7,161 nucleotides of DNA from positions 1-7,161 of the forward strand of contig JAHFQD010000094.1 of the NCBI GenBank assembly GCA_023266455.1. Direction: 5' to 3'. Below the pieces are notes generated by a model, which had not been told where the DNA came from, did no database searches, and was given only the letters and a program-made list of their open reading frames with translations. Numbering within the stretch: position 1 is the first letter of the stretch; every line of letters begins with the position of its first letter. This document shows, piece by piece, positions 1 to 6,905 of the stretch. The translations under genes were made by a program, and so were the position numbers. The DNA comes from Candidatus Muproteobacteria bacterium. GTDB taxonomy: Bacteria > Pseudomonadota > Gammaproteobacteria > Acidiferrobacterales > Sulfurifustaceae.

Positions 1-423
1 ATTTCCCCAGGGCCGTGCACGCCGAGTGAGGCGGGCGTTTCCGTCGAAACGATTCGGCGTTTGGGCGGCAAGATTCCGCTGCTCGGCGTTTGCTTAGGCC
101 ATCAAAGTATCGGCGCCGCGTACGGTGGCAAAATCGTGCGTGCCAAACAGTTGATGCACGGCAAGACGTCGATGATCCGCCACGCCGACAACAGCGTGTT
201 CCGCGGTTTGCCGAATCCATTTGAAGCCACGCGTTATCACTCGTTGGTGATCGAGCGCGACAGCATGCCGGATTGTTTGGAAGTGACGGCATGGACCGAA
301 GACGGCGAGATTATGGGCGTGCGTCACAAAACGTTGGCGGTGGAAGGCGTGCAGTTCCATCCGGAGTCCATTCTCACGCAGCATGGGCATGAGTTACTGC
401 GGAATTTTCTTCAGAAGCGTTGA
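1..423 (+). CDS. trpG: Anthranilate synthase component II, glutamine amidotransferase (3' part)
   Basis: This class I glutamine amidotransferase releases ammonia from glutamine and passes it to TrpE, which makes anthranilate from chorismate in the cytoplasm. The gene is cut by the window edge. The reading frame is open from base 1 and gives 140 residues before TGA at 421-423, so roughly the first 50 of the usual 190-200 residues are missing. The visible part starts with the conserved ISPGPCTP loop. The nucleophile motif [10 protein letters not shown] follows, with its cysteine codon at 91-93. The catalytic His and Glu of the FHPES motif are at 358-360 and 364-366, so the triad is complete. 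TrpG and PabA are very similar and one protein often serves both tryptophan and folate synthesis. The nearby trpD and trpC favour the trp assignment. Unusually, trpD is not the next gene: a repeat element and a transporter gene lie between. Confidence 0.95.
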   Translation: MSPGPCTPSEAGVSVETIRRLGGKIPLLGVCLGHQSIGAAYGGKIVRAKQLMHGKTSMIRHADNSVFRGLPNPFEATRYHSLVIERDSMPDCLEVTAWTEDGEIMGVRHKTLAVEGVQFHPESILTQHGHELLRNFLQKR

Positions 424-448
424 GTTCTTGAGAAGTGTTAGACCCAAA

Positions 449-473
449 GTCCCTCTCCCGCAGGGAGAGGGAC
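449..473 (+). terminator. Strong GC-rich hairpin after trpG, possible transcription barrier
   Basis: GTCCCTCTCCC (449-459) pairs perfectly with GGGAGAGGGAC (463-473) around a three-base GCA loop, giving an 11-bp stem that begins 26 bases after the trpG stop codon. No T-run follows directly. The only T-run, eight T at 493-500, is 20 bases downstream and sits in the loop of the next stem (475-484 with 504-513). It is therefore not a classical intrinsic terminator, but the stem could stabilise the trpG mRNA end or cause pausing. It is also the left end of the repeat element, which may be its only origin. Confidence 0.35.
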
Positions 474-620
474 AGGGTGAGGGGAGCAGTAATTTTTTTT
501 ACACCCCTTACCCCAACCATTCCCACAGGGGTGCAAGAACATTGCTTGCACCCGTTCGGCGATATGAATGTCCGCCAGACATTCATGAGATCCTCGCCTC
601 ACCTCTCTGCGGGAGAGGGA
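450..620. repeat. MITE-like palindromic repeat element with 14-bp terminal inverted repeats
   Basis: The ends match perfectly as inverted repeats: TCCCTCTCCCGCAG at 450-463 and its reverse complement at 607-620. After a 7-nt gap the similarity continues inward (AGAGG...TGAGG on the left against the complement of 592-606 on the right). The 171-bp unit holds no credible gene but several hairpins: 449-473, 475-484 with 504-513 (one G-T pair), 529-553, 564-586 and 602-618. Such CCCTCTCCC/GGGAGAGGG palindromes are dispersed repeats in many proteobacterial genomes. Their translations (for example PLPAGEG) are often misannotated as small hypothetical proteins. I see no clear target-site duplication next to the ends. 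A non-autonomous mobile element is the best reading. A structured RNA processing or termination region is the alternative. Confidence 0.65.
529..586. repeat. Pair of perfect internal hairpins inside the repeat element
   Basis: Two perfect 9-bp stems stand side by side. GGGTGCAAG (529-537) pairs with CTTGCACCC (545-553) around a 7-base loop. ATGAATGTC (564-572) pairs with GACATTCAT (578-586) around the loop CGCCA. Their sequence is unrelated to the G/C-rich terminal repeats, so they look like the distinct core of the element. No open frame across them has a ribosome-binding site or a recognisable protein. Confidence 0.6.
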
Positions 621-654
621 GCGATTTAAAAAGCATTCCTTTGAAAGCGTAAAG

Positions 655-1869
655 ATGTCCGAAACAAAATCAGATTCCAACACTACTAACGCTGCCCTCA
701 TCCGTCGCCTCACCATCGTCGTCGTGGCGTTGGTTATGATCGCGCCGTTCAGTATCGACACGTATTTACCGTCACTACCCGACATCGCGCGCGACTTCGG
801 CGTCAGCGATTTTTATCTGCAACAGACGCTGAGTTTTTACATGATCGCGTTCGCCGCCATGACCTTGGTCTATGGGCCGATGTCGGACGTCTTCGGCCGA
901 CGCAAGCTGGTGCTGGTATCGGCGGCGGCGTACGTGGTGACGTCGATTGGCTGCGCGCTTGCGCCGAACGCGCATGCCTTGATGTTGATGCGCATCGGCC
1001 AAGGGTTGTCGGCGAGCGGCGGTTTGGTCGTCGGACGCGCGGTGATCCGCGATAGTTTTTCCGGTGCCGCGGCGCAGCGAGTGATGTCGCGCATTATGCT
1101 GATGTTCGCGGTAGCGCCGGCTGTTGCGCCCATCATCGGCGGATGGTTGCACGAGGTGTTCGGCTGGCGTTCGGTGTTTTGGTTTTTGGCGTTGCTCGGC
1201 ACGGCGGTGTGGTTGTGCGCCGCGTTGTTGTTGCCGGAAACCTTGGCCGCGTCCGATCGGCATTCCGCGCATCCGCGCGCGATCGCGACGGCGTATTGGC
1301 ATGCGCTGCGTCATTTGCCTTTCATGGTCCTGATCGCGGCCATCGCGCTGATCTTCGGTGGCCTGTTTTTATACATCGCCGGATCGCCGACGATTTTGTA
1401 TCGCGATCTTGGATTCGGCGCGCAGGATTTCGGTTACTTGTTCGTGCCCCTAGTCGTCGGCTTGATGTGCGGCGCGGTGATCTCCGGCCGCATGGCGGGG
1501 AAGTACACGCATGAACGCGCGGTAACCGTGGGGTTCAGCATTATGCTGGCGGCGTCGATCATTAACACCTTGCTCGGCGCTTTCTTCACGCCGACGCCGG
1601 TCACGGTGATCGCACCAGTGGCGCTCTATGCCTGCGGTATGTCGCTGGCGCTACCGAATCTGAGTTTGCTCGCGTTCGACTATCTGCCGCGCAATCGCGG
1701 CTTGGCGTCGGCGTTGCAGAGTTTCGTGCAAATGGCGTTCAGCGCCGTCGTCGCTGGCCTGTTCGTTCCCGCGCTGAACGCGCATGTCGCCTGGTTCGCC
1801 GTCGGCATGTTGGCGTTATGCGCAATGGGATTGTTGTGCTGGTTCGGTGCGCGTGTCCGCTTACCTTGA
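655..1869 (+). CDS. Bcr/CflA family MFS multidrug efflux transporter
   Basis: This inner-membrane proton-driven exporter of the major facilitator superfamily belongs to the drug:H+ antiporter group that includes Bcr (bicyclomycin resistance) and CflA. It has 404 residues, the normal family length, with a hydrophobic pattern fitting 12 membrane helices. The first helix carries the Bcr/CflA signature APFSIDTYLPSLPDIA (about residues 30-45). Motif A, GPMSDVFGRRK, is at 74-84. The motif B region, RIGQG, is at 113-117 with a conserved arginine. Motif C-like APIIGGW is at 158-164. The ATG at 655 places a normal short cytoplasmic N-terminus before helix 1, although the ribosome-binding site is weak. 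The gene has its own gaps on both sides and interrupts the trpG-trpD order. The substrate cannot be read from sequence. Export of an amino acid or aromatic metabolite is possible but unsupported. Confidence 0.93.
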   Translation: MSETKSDSNTTNAALIRRLTIVVVALVMIAPFSIDTYLPSLPDIARDFGVSDFYLQQTLSFYMIAFAAMTLVYGPMSDVFGRRKLVLVSAAAYVVTSIGCALAPNAHALMLMRIGQGLSASGGLVVGRAVIRDSFSGAAAQRVMSRIMLMFAVAPAVAPIIGGWLHEVFGWRSVFWFLALLGTAVWLCAALLLPETLAASDRHSAHPRAIATAYWHALRHLPFMVLIAAIALIFGGLFLYIAGSPTILYRDLGFGAQDFGYLFVPLVVGLMCGAVISGRMAGKYTHERAVTVGFSIMLAASIINTLLGAFFTPTPVTVIAPVALYACGMSLALPNLSLLAFDYLPRNRGLASALQSFVQMAFSAVVAGLFVPALNAHVAWFAVGMLALCAMGLLCWFGARVRLP

Positions 1870-1895
1870 CCGTCGCCGCGCGATAACGACACAAT
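1866..1895 (+). promoter_or_regulatory. Weak sigma70-type promoter candidate for the trpDC operon
   Basis: TTGACC (1866-1871, five of six consensus bases) and CACAAT (1890-1895, four of six) are separated by 18 bases. They lie 90-120 bases before the trpD start and overlap the stop codon of the transporter gene. The -10 box lacks the first T, so this is only a candidate. Just downstream, GCCGGCG (1901-1907) can pair with CGTCGGC (1914-1920), with one G-T pair and a 6-base loop. I find no leader peptide with tryptophan codons and no T-run that would make it an attenuator. Confidence 0.25.
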
Positions 1896-1985
1896 CGCAA
1901 GCCGGCGCGTTGGCGTCGGCGCGAAACCGCCAATTTCCCCGCTTCCGCGAGAGGCGAAGTTACTTAAATTAGGGTCGAAGAATTC

Positions 1986-3032
1986 ATGTCCATCACACCG
2001 CAAGAAGCGCTGCAACGCGTGATCGAGCATCGCGAGATATTTCACGACGAGATGCTGGCGTTGATGCGCGCCATCATGCGTGGCGAGGTGTCGCCGACGA
2101 TGATTTCGGCATTGGTTGTCGGCCTGCGCGTGAAAAAGGAAACCATCGGCGAGATCACGGCCGCGGCCCAAGTGATGCGCGAATTCGCGACCCAGGTCGA
2201 CGTGCCGAATCGCGACAACCTGGTCGACATCGTCGGCACCGGCGGCGATTCGGCGCATACGTTCAATATTTCTACCGCCTCGATGTTCGCCGCCGCCGCG
2301 GCGGGCGCGCGCGTGGCCAAGCACGGCGGTCGCAGCGTCTCGAGTAAATCGGGCAGTGCGGACGTGTTGGAGTCTCTCGGCGTGAACATCATGCTGACGC
2401 CGCCGCAGGTGGCCGAGTCCATCGCCAAGACCGGTATCGGTTTTATGTTCGCCCCTAATCACCATTTGGCGATGAAACACGCTGCGCCGGTGCGTAAAGA
2501 ACTCGGCGTGCGAACGATTTTCAATATTCTCGGCCCGCTCACGAATCCGGCCGGCGCGCCGACGCAACTGCTTGGTGTGTTTCATCCCGATCTGGTCGGC
2601 ATTCAAGTGCGCGTGCTGCAACGCTTAGGCAGCCGCCACGTGTTGGTCGTGCACGGCGTGGATGGGCTCGATGAAATTTCGCTCAGCGGTCCGACGATGA
2701 TCGGCGAACTGATCAACGGCGACGTGCGCGAATATACAATTCAACCATCCCAATTCGGATTGTCCGACTATCAAGGCGACGCACTGCGCGTCGCCGACGC
2801 TACGGCGTCGAAGGAGAAAGTACTCAATGTCCTTAATAACAAACCCGGTCCGGAACGCGACATCGTATTGCTCAACGCCGGCGCGGCGTTGTATGCCGCC
2901 GATATCGCCGCGTCCATCGCCGACGGTATTACGCGGGCACGCGCCGCGCTTGAAAGTGGTGCGGCGCGGGGCAAACTCGATGAATTCGTAAATTTCACGC
3001 GTCGCTACGTGCCGGAAGCGGCGGTCAAATAA
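1986..3032 (+). CDS. trpD: Anthranilate phosphoribosyltransferase
   Basis: This cytoplasmic enzyme transfers the phosphoribosyl group of PRPP to anthranilate, the second committed step of tryptophan synthesis. At 348 residues it is a normal-length, stand-alone TrpD, not fused to TrpG as in E. coli. The family motifs are all present: the PRPP-pyrophosphate loop GTGGD (84-88), NIST (94-97), KHGGR (112-116), GSADVLE (123-129), the anthranilate-site region around [17 protein letters not shown] (158-174), NILGPLTNP (180-188) and the metal-binding DGLDE (226-230). The N-terminal helical domain (about 1-70) is typical. The ATG at 1986 fits the family start, and the only upstream help is a weak GAAG. 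The stop overlaps the start of trpC as TAATG, which indicates translational coupling. Confidence 0.98.
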   Translation: MSITPQEALQRVIEHREIFHDEMLALMRAIMRGEVSPTMISALVVGLRVKKETIGEITAAAQVMREFATQVDVPNRDNLVDIVGTGGDSAHTFNISTASMFAAAAAGARVAKHGGRSVSSKSGSADVLESLGVNIMLTPPQVAESIAKTGIGFMFAPNHHLAMKHAAPVRKELGVRTIFNILGPLTNPAGAPTQLLGVFHPDLVGIQVRVLQRLGSRHVLVVHGVDGLDEISLSGPTMIGELINGDVREYTIQPSQFGLSDYQGDALRVADATASKEKVLNVLNNKPGPERDIVLLNAGAALYAADIAASIADGITRARAALESGAARGKLDEFVNFTRRYVPEAAVK

Positions 3033-3844
3033 TGTCCGATATTCTTCAGAAGATTTTGCTGCGCAAACGCGTCGAGCTTGACGAGCGTGCGGCGCGTCTG
3101 CCGTTGTCCGAGTTGCGCCGTCAAGCCGAAGCGGCGGACGACGCGCGCGGTTTCGTCGAAGCGATGCGTACGCGCGTGGCGCGTCGTGCGCCAGCGGTGA
3201 TCGCCGAGATCAAACGCGCCAGCCCGAGCAAAGGATTGATGCGCCCCGATTTCCGTCCGGCCGACATCGCGCGCAGTTACGCACGCCATGGCGCGGCGTG
3301 TTTGTCGGTGCTGACCGACGTGGATTTTTTTCAAGGCGCCGATGCACATTTACAAGAAGCGCGCGCGGCTTGCGTGTTACCGGTATTGCGCAAAGATTTC
3401 ACTATCGACCCGTATCAGATTTACGAAGCACGCGCCTTGGGCGCGGACGCGTTGTTGTTGATCGTGGCGGTGTTATCGGATGCGCAGCTGCAAGATTTTT
3501 CGCAGCTCGCGGCGGAATTGGGCATCGACGTGCTGGTCGAAGTGCATGACGCGCGCGAGCTGGAGCGCGCGCTGCGGCTCGACGCGACGCTGATCGGCAT
3601 TAACAATCGCGATCTACGTACTTTCGAAACGCGTTTGGAGACGACGCTCGAACTGTTATCGAAGATTCCGACGGGGCGCATCGTCATCACCGAGAGCGGT
3701 ATCCTGGCGTCGCAGGACGTAGCGCGCATGCGCGATCACGATGTGCACGCGTTTCTTGTCGGCGAAGCGTTTATGCGCGCGGAAGATCCGGGCGCGCGGC
3801 TCGGCGAATTGTTCGGTTTTGCAAAGGCAGGTAACACGATATGA
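3032..3844 (+). CDS. trpC: Indole-3-glycerol phosphate synthase
   Basis: This cytoplasmic TIM-barrel enzyme decarboxylates and cyclises CdRP (the carboxyphenylamino deoxyribulose phosphate) to indole-3-glycerol phosphate. It has 270 residues, so it is the monofunctional form without the TrpF domain that is fused in E. coli. Catalytic residues can be assigned from the family motifs: Glu59 and Lys61 in [12 protein letters not shown], Lys121 in LRKDFTID, Glu170 in LVEVHD, Asn191 in GINNRDL, and Glu221/Ser222 in ITESGI. No key residue is missing. The ATG shares its A with the trpD stop, and the TGA stop overlaps the next start as ATGA, so the gene is in the middle of a tightly coupled operon. No trpF, trpB or trpA appears downstream, so these must lie elsewhere in the genome. 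Confidence 0.98.
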   Translation: MSDILQKILLRKRVELDERAARLPLSELRRQAEAADDARGFVEAMRTRVARRAPAVIAEIKRASPSKGLMRPDFRPADIARSYARHGAACLSVLTDVDFFQGADAHLQEARAACVLPVLRKDFTIDPYQIYEARALGADALLLIVAVLSDAQLQDFSQLAAELGIDVLVEVHDARELERALRLDATLIGINNRDLRTFETRLETTLELLSKIPTGRIVITESGILASQDVARMRDHDVHAFLVGEAFMRAEDPGARLGELFGFAKAGNTI

Positions 3845-4263
3845 AGGCGACGATTCAATGGACCGGCGGTGTGAGCTTTACCGGCCAAGCCGACAGCGGC
3901 CACAGCGTGACAATGGACGGTGCACCGGAATCCGGCGGCCAAAATAAAGGATCGCGCCCGATGGAAATGGTGTTGATCGGCATGGGTGGCTGCACCGCGT
4001 TCGACGTGGTGCATATTCTGCGCAAGCAGCGGCAGGACGTCGTCGATTGCGTGGCGCATATCGACGCGCAACGCGCTGACGCTGACCCCAAAGTATTTAC
4101 CCGCATTCATGTGCACTTCAAAGTGACGGGACGCAAACTCGATCGCAAAAAAGTAGAACATGCGATCGAACTGTCGGCGACGAAATATTGCTCGGCGTCG
4201 ATCATGCTCGGCAAAACCGCCGAGATCACGCACGATGTCGACGTTGTGGAGGCGCCGGCGTGA
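3841..4263 (+). CDS. OsmC family protein, YhfA-like
   Basis: This small cytoplasmic protein has the OsmC/Ohr fold. Members that have been studied reduce organic or inorganic peroxides with two cysteines, while the YhfA branch has no settled role. It has 140 residues, close to E. coli YhfA. Both conserved cysteines are present: Cys51 in [11 protein letters not shown] at the start of the long central helix, and Cys117 in KYCSASIML (codon 4189-4191). The N-terminal part is a beta sheet pattern ([14 protein letters not shown]). The start overlaps the trpC stop as ATGA. In Pseudomonas the order trpGDC, crp homologue (vfr), osmC-like, speD is known, and in E. coli yhfA is next to crp. Here the OsmC gene sits directly after trpC with crp and speD absent, which looks like a reduced version of that neighbourhood. 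Confidence 0.9.
   Translation: MKATIQWTGGVSFTGQADSGHSVTMDGAPESGGQNKGSRPMEMVLIGMGGCTAFDVVHILRKQRQDVVDCVAHIDAQRADADPKVFTRIHVHFKVTGRKLDRKKVEHAIELSATKYCSASIMLGKTAEITHDVDVVEAPA
4248..4252 (+). promoter_or_regulatory. Ribosome-binding site that fixes a GTG start
   Basis: GGAGG lies 7 bases before GTG at 4260, which overlaps the stop of the OsmC gene as GTGA. This is the best Shine-Dalgarno match in the window. It supports the GTG start over the upstream in-frame ATG at 4188, which would put 24 extra arginine- and histidine-rich residues inside the OsmC reading frame. Confidence 0.8.
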
Positions 4264-5942
4264 GCAAATCTAACGATATCGGCGCTCGTTTCGACGAGAT
4301 CGTCCAAACCTATTACCGCGCGTGGTTCCGCTATCACCCCGAAGCGGCGGTGGATGTGGGTGTGCCGGGCTATGCGCATCGACTCACGCCGTGCGCGGAG
4401 GAAGAGAAGGGCGCGCTCGTTTGCTTGAACGACGAGCTGCTGGTGGCGCTGGAGGAATTCGACCTTGCGACGCTCGATCCCGATCGTAAAGCCGATGCCG
4501 AGATTCTGGTCGGTGCGGCGCAGTTAGAGAACGAATATCTACTCGACATCGAACCGCACAAGCCGGATCCCGAGCGTTGCCTGCCGATCAACGCGATCTA
4601 TCAACTTACATTTCGTAACGTCGAGAATTTCGACGAGGCCATGGCCGAGCGGCTCGCCGCGATTCCCGCACACTTAAGCGCGGCGCAGCTACGTCTATCG
4701 GCCAATACTCGCGATATCCCCGTCCTTTGGGCTACTTCCGCCGCCGTTTCCGCGCGCGCCGGTGTGGATTTTTTTAAAGCCTTGGCGGCGCATCCGAAAA
4801 TCACCGCCAGCGCCAAACGCGTGTCGCTGACCGCACAACTGGAGAAAGCGGGCGAGTCGTTGGCGCGCTTTTCCGAATTTCTCTCTCGTGGTGTTGTGAC
4901 GGAAGCCAAGGGGTCGTTCGCCTGTGGCGCAGAATATTTTCAGCAACTGCTGCGGCGCCGGCATTTTCTCGACGTCGACAGCAGCCGTATTCACGACTTC
5001 GGCCAGCGTTTGATCGAACGCACACGGCAAGAACTCGAAGCGGCTTGCCAGGAAGTTTGCGGCGATCGTGATTTGAACCGCGCCTTGCGGACGATTCAAG
5101 CCCGACACCCGAAGTCCGAACAATTATTGAAGGTCTATACCGATACCATGCGCGCCGCGCGCGAGTTCGTGGCGCACAAAGAGCTGGTGTCGCTACCATC
5201 GCCGGAGAGACTCGACGTTATCGAAACGCCGTTGTTCTTGCGCCATCAGATACCGTTCGCCGCGTATTGCGAACCGTCACCCAACGATCCGGCGCAAGTC
5301 GGTTATTACTACGTCACGCCGCCGACCAGTGACGCCGAACTCGCGGAGCACGACGAGATCGGTCTGATGCATACCTGTGTGCACGAAGCCTATCCGGGAC
5401 ATCATCTGCATTTCGTCACCGTTAACCAGCAACCGCACGCGCGTACCTTGCCGAGACTGTTGAACGCTTCTGCGACGAGTTACGAAGGCTGGGCGCTTTA
5501 TTGCGAACAGCTTATGCAGGAACAAGGATTCTTGTCGAAGCCGGAAAGCCGCGTGTTGTTATTGCGCGATCGTTTGTGGCGAGCGAACCGCGTGTGCATC
5601 GACGTCGAATTGCATACCCGCGGCCTAAGCCTGGACGGCGCCGCGGACAGGTTAGTCGCCGCGCTCGGCTTTCCCAAGGCGCAAGCCTTGGCCGATGTCA
5701 CTTGGTATACGCGCTCGCCGACGGTGCCGCTCGGTTACGCCACCGGTTGGGCCTTGATCAATGCGCTGCGCGACCGTGTGTTTGCTGCCGAACCGCAGGG
5801 AACGCTGCGCTCGTTTCATGATCGACTGTTATCGGCCGGCGCGATCTCCGCGCCGTTGATGATGCGCCGCGTGTTCGGCGAACGGACTTGGCGTGACGTC
5901 GAACGCACCGTATTCGGTGAGGCACTCGATGAAGCGGCCTGA
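4260..5942 (+). CDS. DUF885 family protein, putative zinc metallopeptidase
   Basis: This 560-residue protein belongs to the DUF885 group, a family related to gluzincin-type metallopeptidases whose substrates are mostly unknown. The N-terminus (FDEIVQTYYRAWFRYHPEAA) matches the usual family opening. The family signature VHEAYPGHHLH is present, with His375, Glu376, His381 and His382. A second conserved block, YEGWALYCEQL, places Glu409 as a likely third metal ligand. The C-terminal region has the usual Y-x-x-G-x-x-x-I pattern (LGYATGWALINALRD). Many DUF885 proteins are exported, but this one has no signal peptide or lipobox, so I infer a cytoplasmic location. GTG at 4260 is chosen because of its GGAGG site and GTGA overlap. 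The stop lies 14 bases inside the next gene. Peptidase activity is an inference, and its link to tryptophan synthesis is unknown. Confidence 0.85.
   Translation: MSKSNDIGARFDEIVQTYYRAWFRYHPEAAVDVGVPGYAHRLTPCAEEEKGALVCLNDELLVALEEFDLATLDPDRKADAEILVGAAQLENEYLLDIEPHKPDPERCLPINAIYQLTFRNVENFDEAMAERLAAIPAHLSAAQLRLSANTRDIPVLWATSAAVSARAGVDFFKALAAHPKITASAKRVSLTAQLEKAGESLARFSEFLSRGVVTEAKGSFACGAEYFQQLLRRRHFLDVDSSRIHDFGQRLIERTRQELEAACQEVCGDRDLNRALRTIQARHPKSEQLLKVYTDTMRAAREFVAHKELVSLPSPERLDVIETPLFLRHQIPFAAYCEPSPNDPAQVGYYYVTPPTSDAELAEHDEIGLMHTCVHEAYPGHHLHFVTVNQQPHARTLPRLLNASATSYEGWALYCEQLMQEQGFLSKPESRVLLLRDRLWRANRVCIDVELHTRGLSLDGAADRLVAALGFPKAQALADVTWYTRSPTVPLGYATGWALINALRDRVFAAEPQGTLRSFHDRLLSAGAISAPLMMRRVFGERTWRDVERTVFGEALDEAA
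5916..5922 (+). promoter_or_regulatory. Ribosome-binding site that fixes the VOC gene start
   Basis: GGTGAGG sits 6 bases before ATG at 5929, inside the end of the DUF885 gene. It favours this start over the in-frame ATG at 5947, which has no clear site, and over the longer frame from 5893. Confidence 0.6.
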
Positions 5943-6324
5943 TGGCATGGCGGGGTTGCGTCACGTGGCTATCTGGGTTCAAGACCTCGAGGCTTGCGAA
6001 CGTTTCTATTGCGGTTTGCTCGGCATGCAAATCGAATGGCGGCCGGACCCGGACAATCTTTATCTTACCAATGGCAACGACAATCTCGCCTTGCATCGCG
6101 CTACCAAGCCGTTCGCCGCCGAAGGCCAGCGTTTGGATCATGTCGGTTTTATTCTGCGTGGTGCCGAGTATGTCGATCAGTGGTGCGACTATCTCGGCGG
6201 TAACAGCGTGAAGATCGCTCAGGCGCCCAAGACTCATCGCGACGGCGCGCGCAGTTTTTATTGCCGCGATCCAGAGGGAAATTTGATCCAGTTCATCCAT
6301 CATCCACCGATTGCGGGTAAATAA
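5929..6324 (+). CDS. VOC superfamily protein (glyoxalase/dioxygenase fold)
   Basis: This 131-residue single-unit protein has two beta-alpha-beta-beta-beta modules, the fold shared by glyoxalase I, extradiol dioxygenases, fosfomycin and bleomycin resistance proteins and methylmalonyl-CoA epimerase. Module 1 begins GLRHVAIWVQDLEACERFYC with His12. Module 2 begins RLDHVGFIL with His71 and ends with the typical DPEGNLIQFIHHPP. His12 and His71 fit the usual metal-ligand positions. The last ligand position, usually Glu in DPxGNxIE, is Gln121 here, which might change the metal site. The sequence does not decide the substrate. The gene overlaps the DUF885 gene by 14 bases and ends 2 bases before dsbB, so it is embedded in the operon. 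A role in detoxifying a small electrophile is a guess from the family only. Confidence 0.88.
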   Translation: MKRPDGMAGLRHVAIWVQDLEACERFYCGLLGMQIEWRPDPDNLYLTNGNDNLALHRATKPFAAEGQRLDHVGFILRGAEYVDQWCDYLGGNSVKIAQAPKTHRDGARSFYCRDPEGNLIQFIHHPPIAGK

Positions 6325-6326
6325 TT

Positions 6327-6836
6327 ATGAATCGACTGCGCGATTGTTTCTCCAAACCGCGTTTAGTTTTCGGCGGTATTTTTATTGTTTGTGCGGCGTT
6401 GATCGCCTACGCGTTGTTTCTGCAGCACGTGGAAAATTTAGAACCCTGCCCAATGTGCATCATGCAGCGTTACGCGTTCGTCGCTATCGGCTTTATCGCT
6501 TTGATCGCGACCTTGCATGGCCCGCGTGGTTGGAGCGTTGGGATTTATAGCGCGTTGGTTTCGTTGTTCTCGCTGTCTGGCGCCGGTGTGGCGATTCGAC
6601 ATTCATATCTGCAACATTTCCCACCGGTATCGCAGGGATGCGGAGCGGATATGGGGTTCCTGTTGGAGAATTTTCCGCTGAGCCGCGCGTTACCGGCGTT
6701 GTTTCGCGGAACCGGCGAATGTAGCGAAGTGAAGTGGAAATTTTTGACATTGTCTATTCCGGAATGGGCATTGGTTTGGTTTTTGATTTTTTTTATCGTT
6801 GCGTTGATTATTCCGGTTAAGGCGCGGCGGTTTTAG
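6327..6836 (+). CDS. dsbB: Disulfide bond formation protein B (quinone reductase for DsbA)
   Basis: This inner-membrane protein reoxidises periplasmic DsbA and passes the electrons to ubiquinone or menaquinone. It has 169 residues, close to E. coli DsbB. Four membrane helices are visible at about 13-32, 49-64, 70-90 and 143-162. The first periplasmic loop carries the redox pair Cys41 and Cys44 in EPCPMCIMQR, followed by Arg48, a residue known to matter for quinone interaction. The second loop carries Cys105 (GCGAD) and Cys132 (GECS), matching the E. coli pair. All four essential cysteines are therefore present. It begins 2 bases after the VOC stop, has only a weak ribosome-binding site and probably depends on coupling. 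A terminator follows directly, so it is likely the last gene of the operon. No dsbA lies in the window. Confidence 0.97.
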   Translation: MNRLRDCFSKPRLVFGGIFIVCAALIAYALFLQHVENLEPCPMCIMQRYAFVAIGFIALIATLHGPRGWSVGIYSALVSLFSLSGAGVAIRHSYLQHFPPVSQGCGADMGFLLENFPLSRALPALFRGTGECSEVKWKFLTLSIPEWALVWFLIFFIVALIIPVKARRF

Positions 6837-6842
6837 TTGGTT

Positions 6843-6878
6843 CGCGTTTACGCGCTTGTCGCGTGAAGCGCGATTTTT
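6843..6878 (+). terminator. Intrinsic terminator after dsbB
   Basis: CGCGTTTACGCG (6843-6854) pairs with CGCGTGAAGCGCG (6860-6872) around a 5-base loop, with one bulged G and one T-G pair. Five T follow at 6874-6878. The stem starts 7 bases after the dsbB stop. Stem, spacing and T-run fit a Rho-independent terminator that ends the trpD-to-dsbB unit. Confidence 0.75.
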
Positions 6879-6905
6879 CATGGTGTCTCATCGGGACGAA
6901 TTCAC

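Noticed and set aside
491..500. Run of eight T as an intrinsic terminator for trpG
   Set aside because: The T-run lies in the loop of a larger stem and 20 bases after the strong hairpin, so the geometry is wrong for a classical terminator.
383..785. Open frames on both strands across the repeat element, including one on the - strand with an SPHPVPLPAGEG-like sequence
   Set aside because: These are translations of the palindromic repeat. They overlap real genes at their ends, have no ribosome-binding site, and match a well-known pattern of spurious small proteins.
775..1314. Reverse-strand open frame of 179 codons opposite the transporter gene
   Set aside because: It is low-complexity Arg/Gln/His-rich sequence that mirrors the codon bias of the real gene on the other strand.
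1680..2621. Long reverse-strand open frame of 313 codons opposite the transporter end and trpD
   Set aside because: It crosses an intergenic gap and the well-supported trpD gene, is rich in Arg and His as expected of an antisense shadow in GC-rich DNA, and shows no family motif.
4188..4259. Upstream in-frame extension of the DUF885 gene to ATG 4188
   Set aside because: The added 24 residues are Arg/His/Cys-rich shadow sequence inside the OsmC gene, and a strong GGAGG site supports GTG at 4260.
5942..6211. ATG at 5942 overlapping the DUF885 stop (TGATG) as the next gene start
   Set aside because: That frame has no family features and ends early. The frame from 5929 carries the complete VOC fold and continues to 6324.
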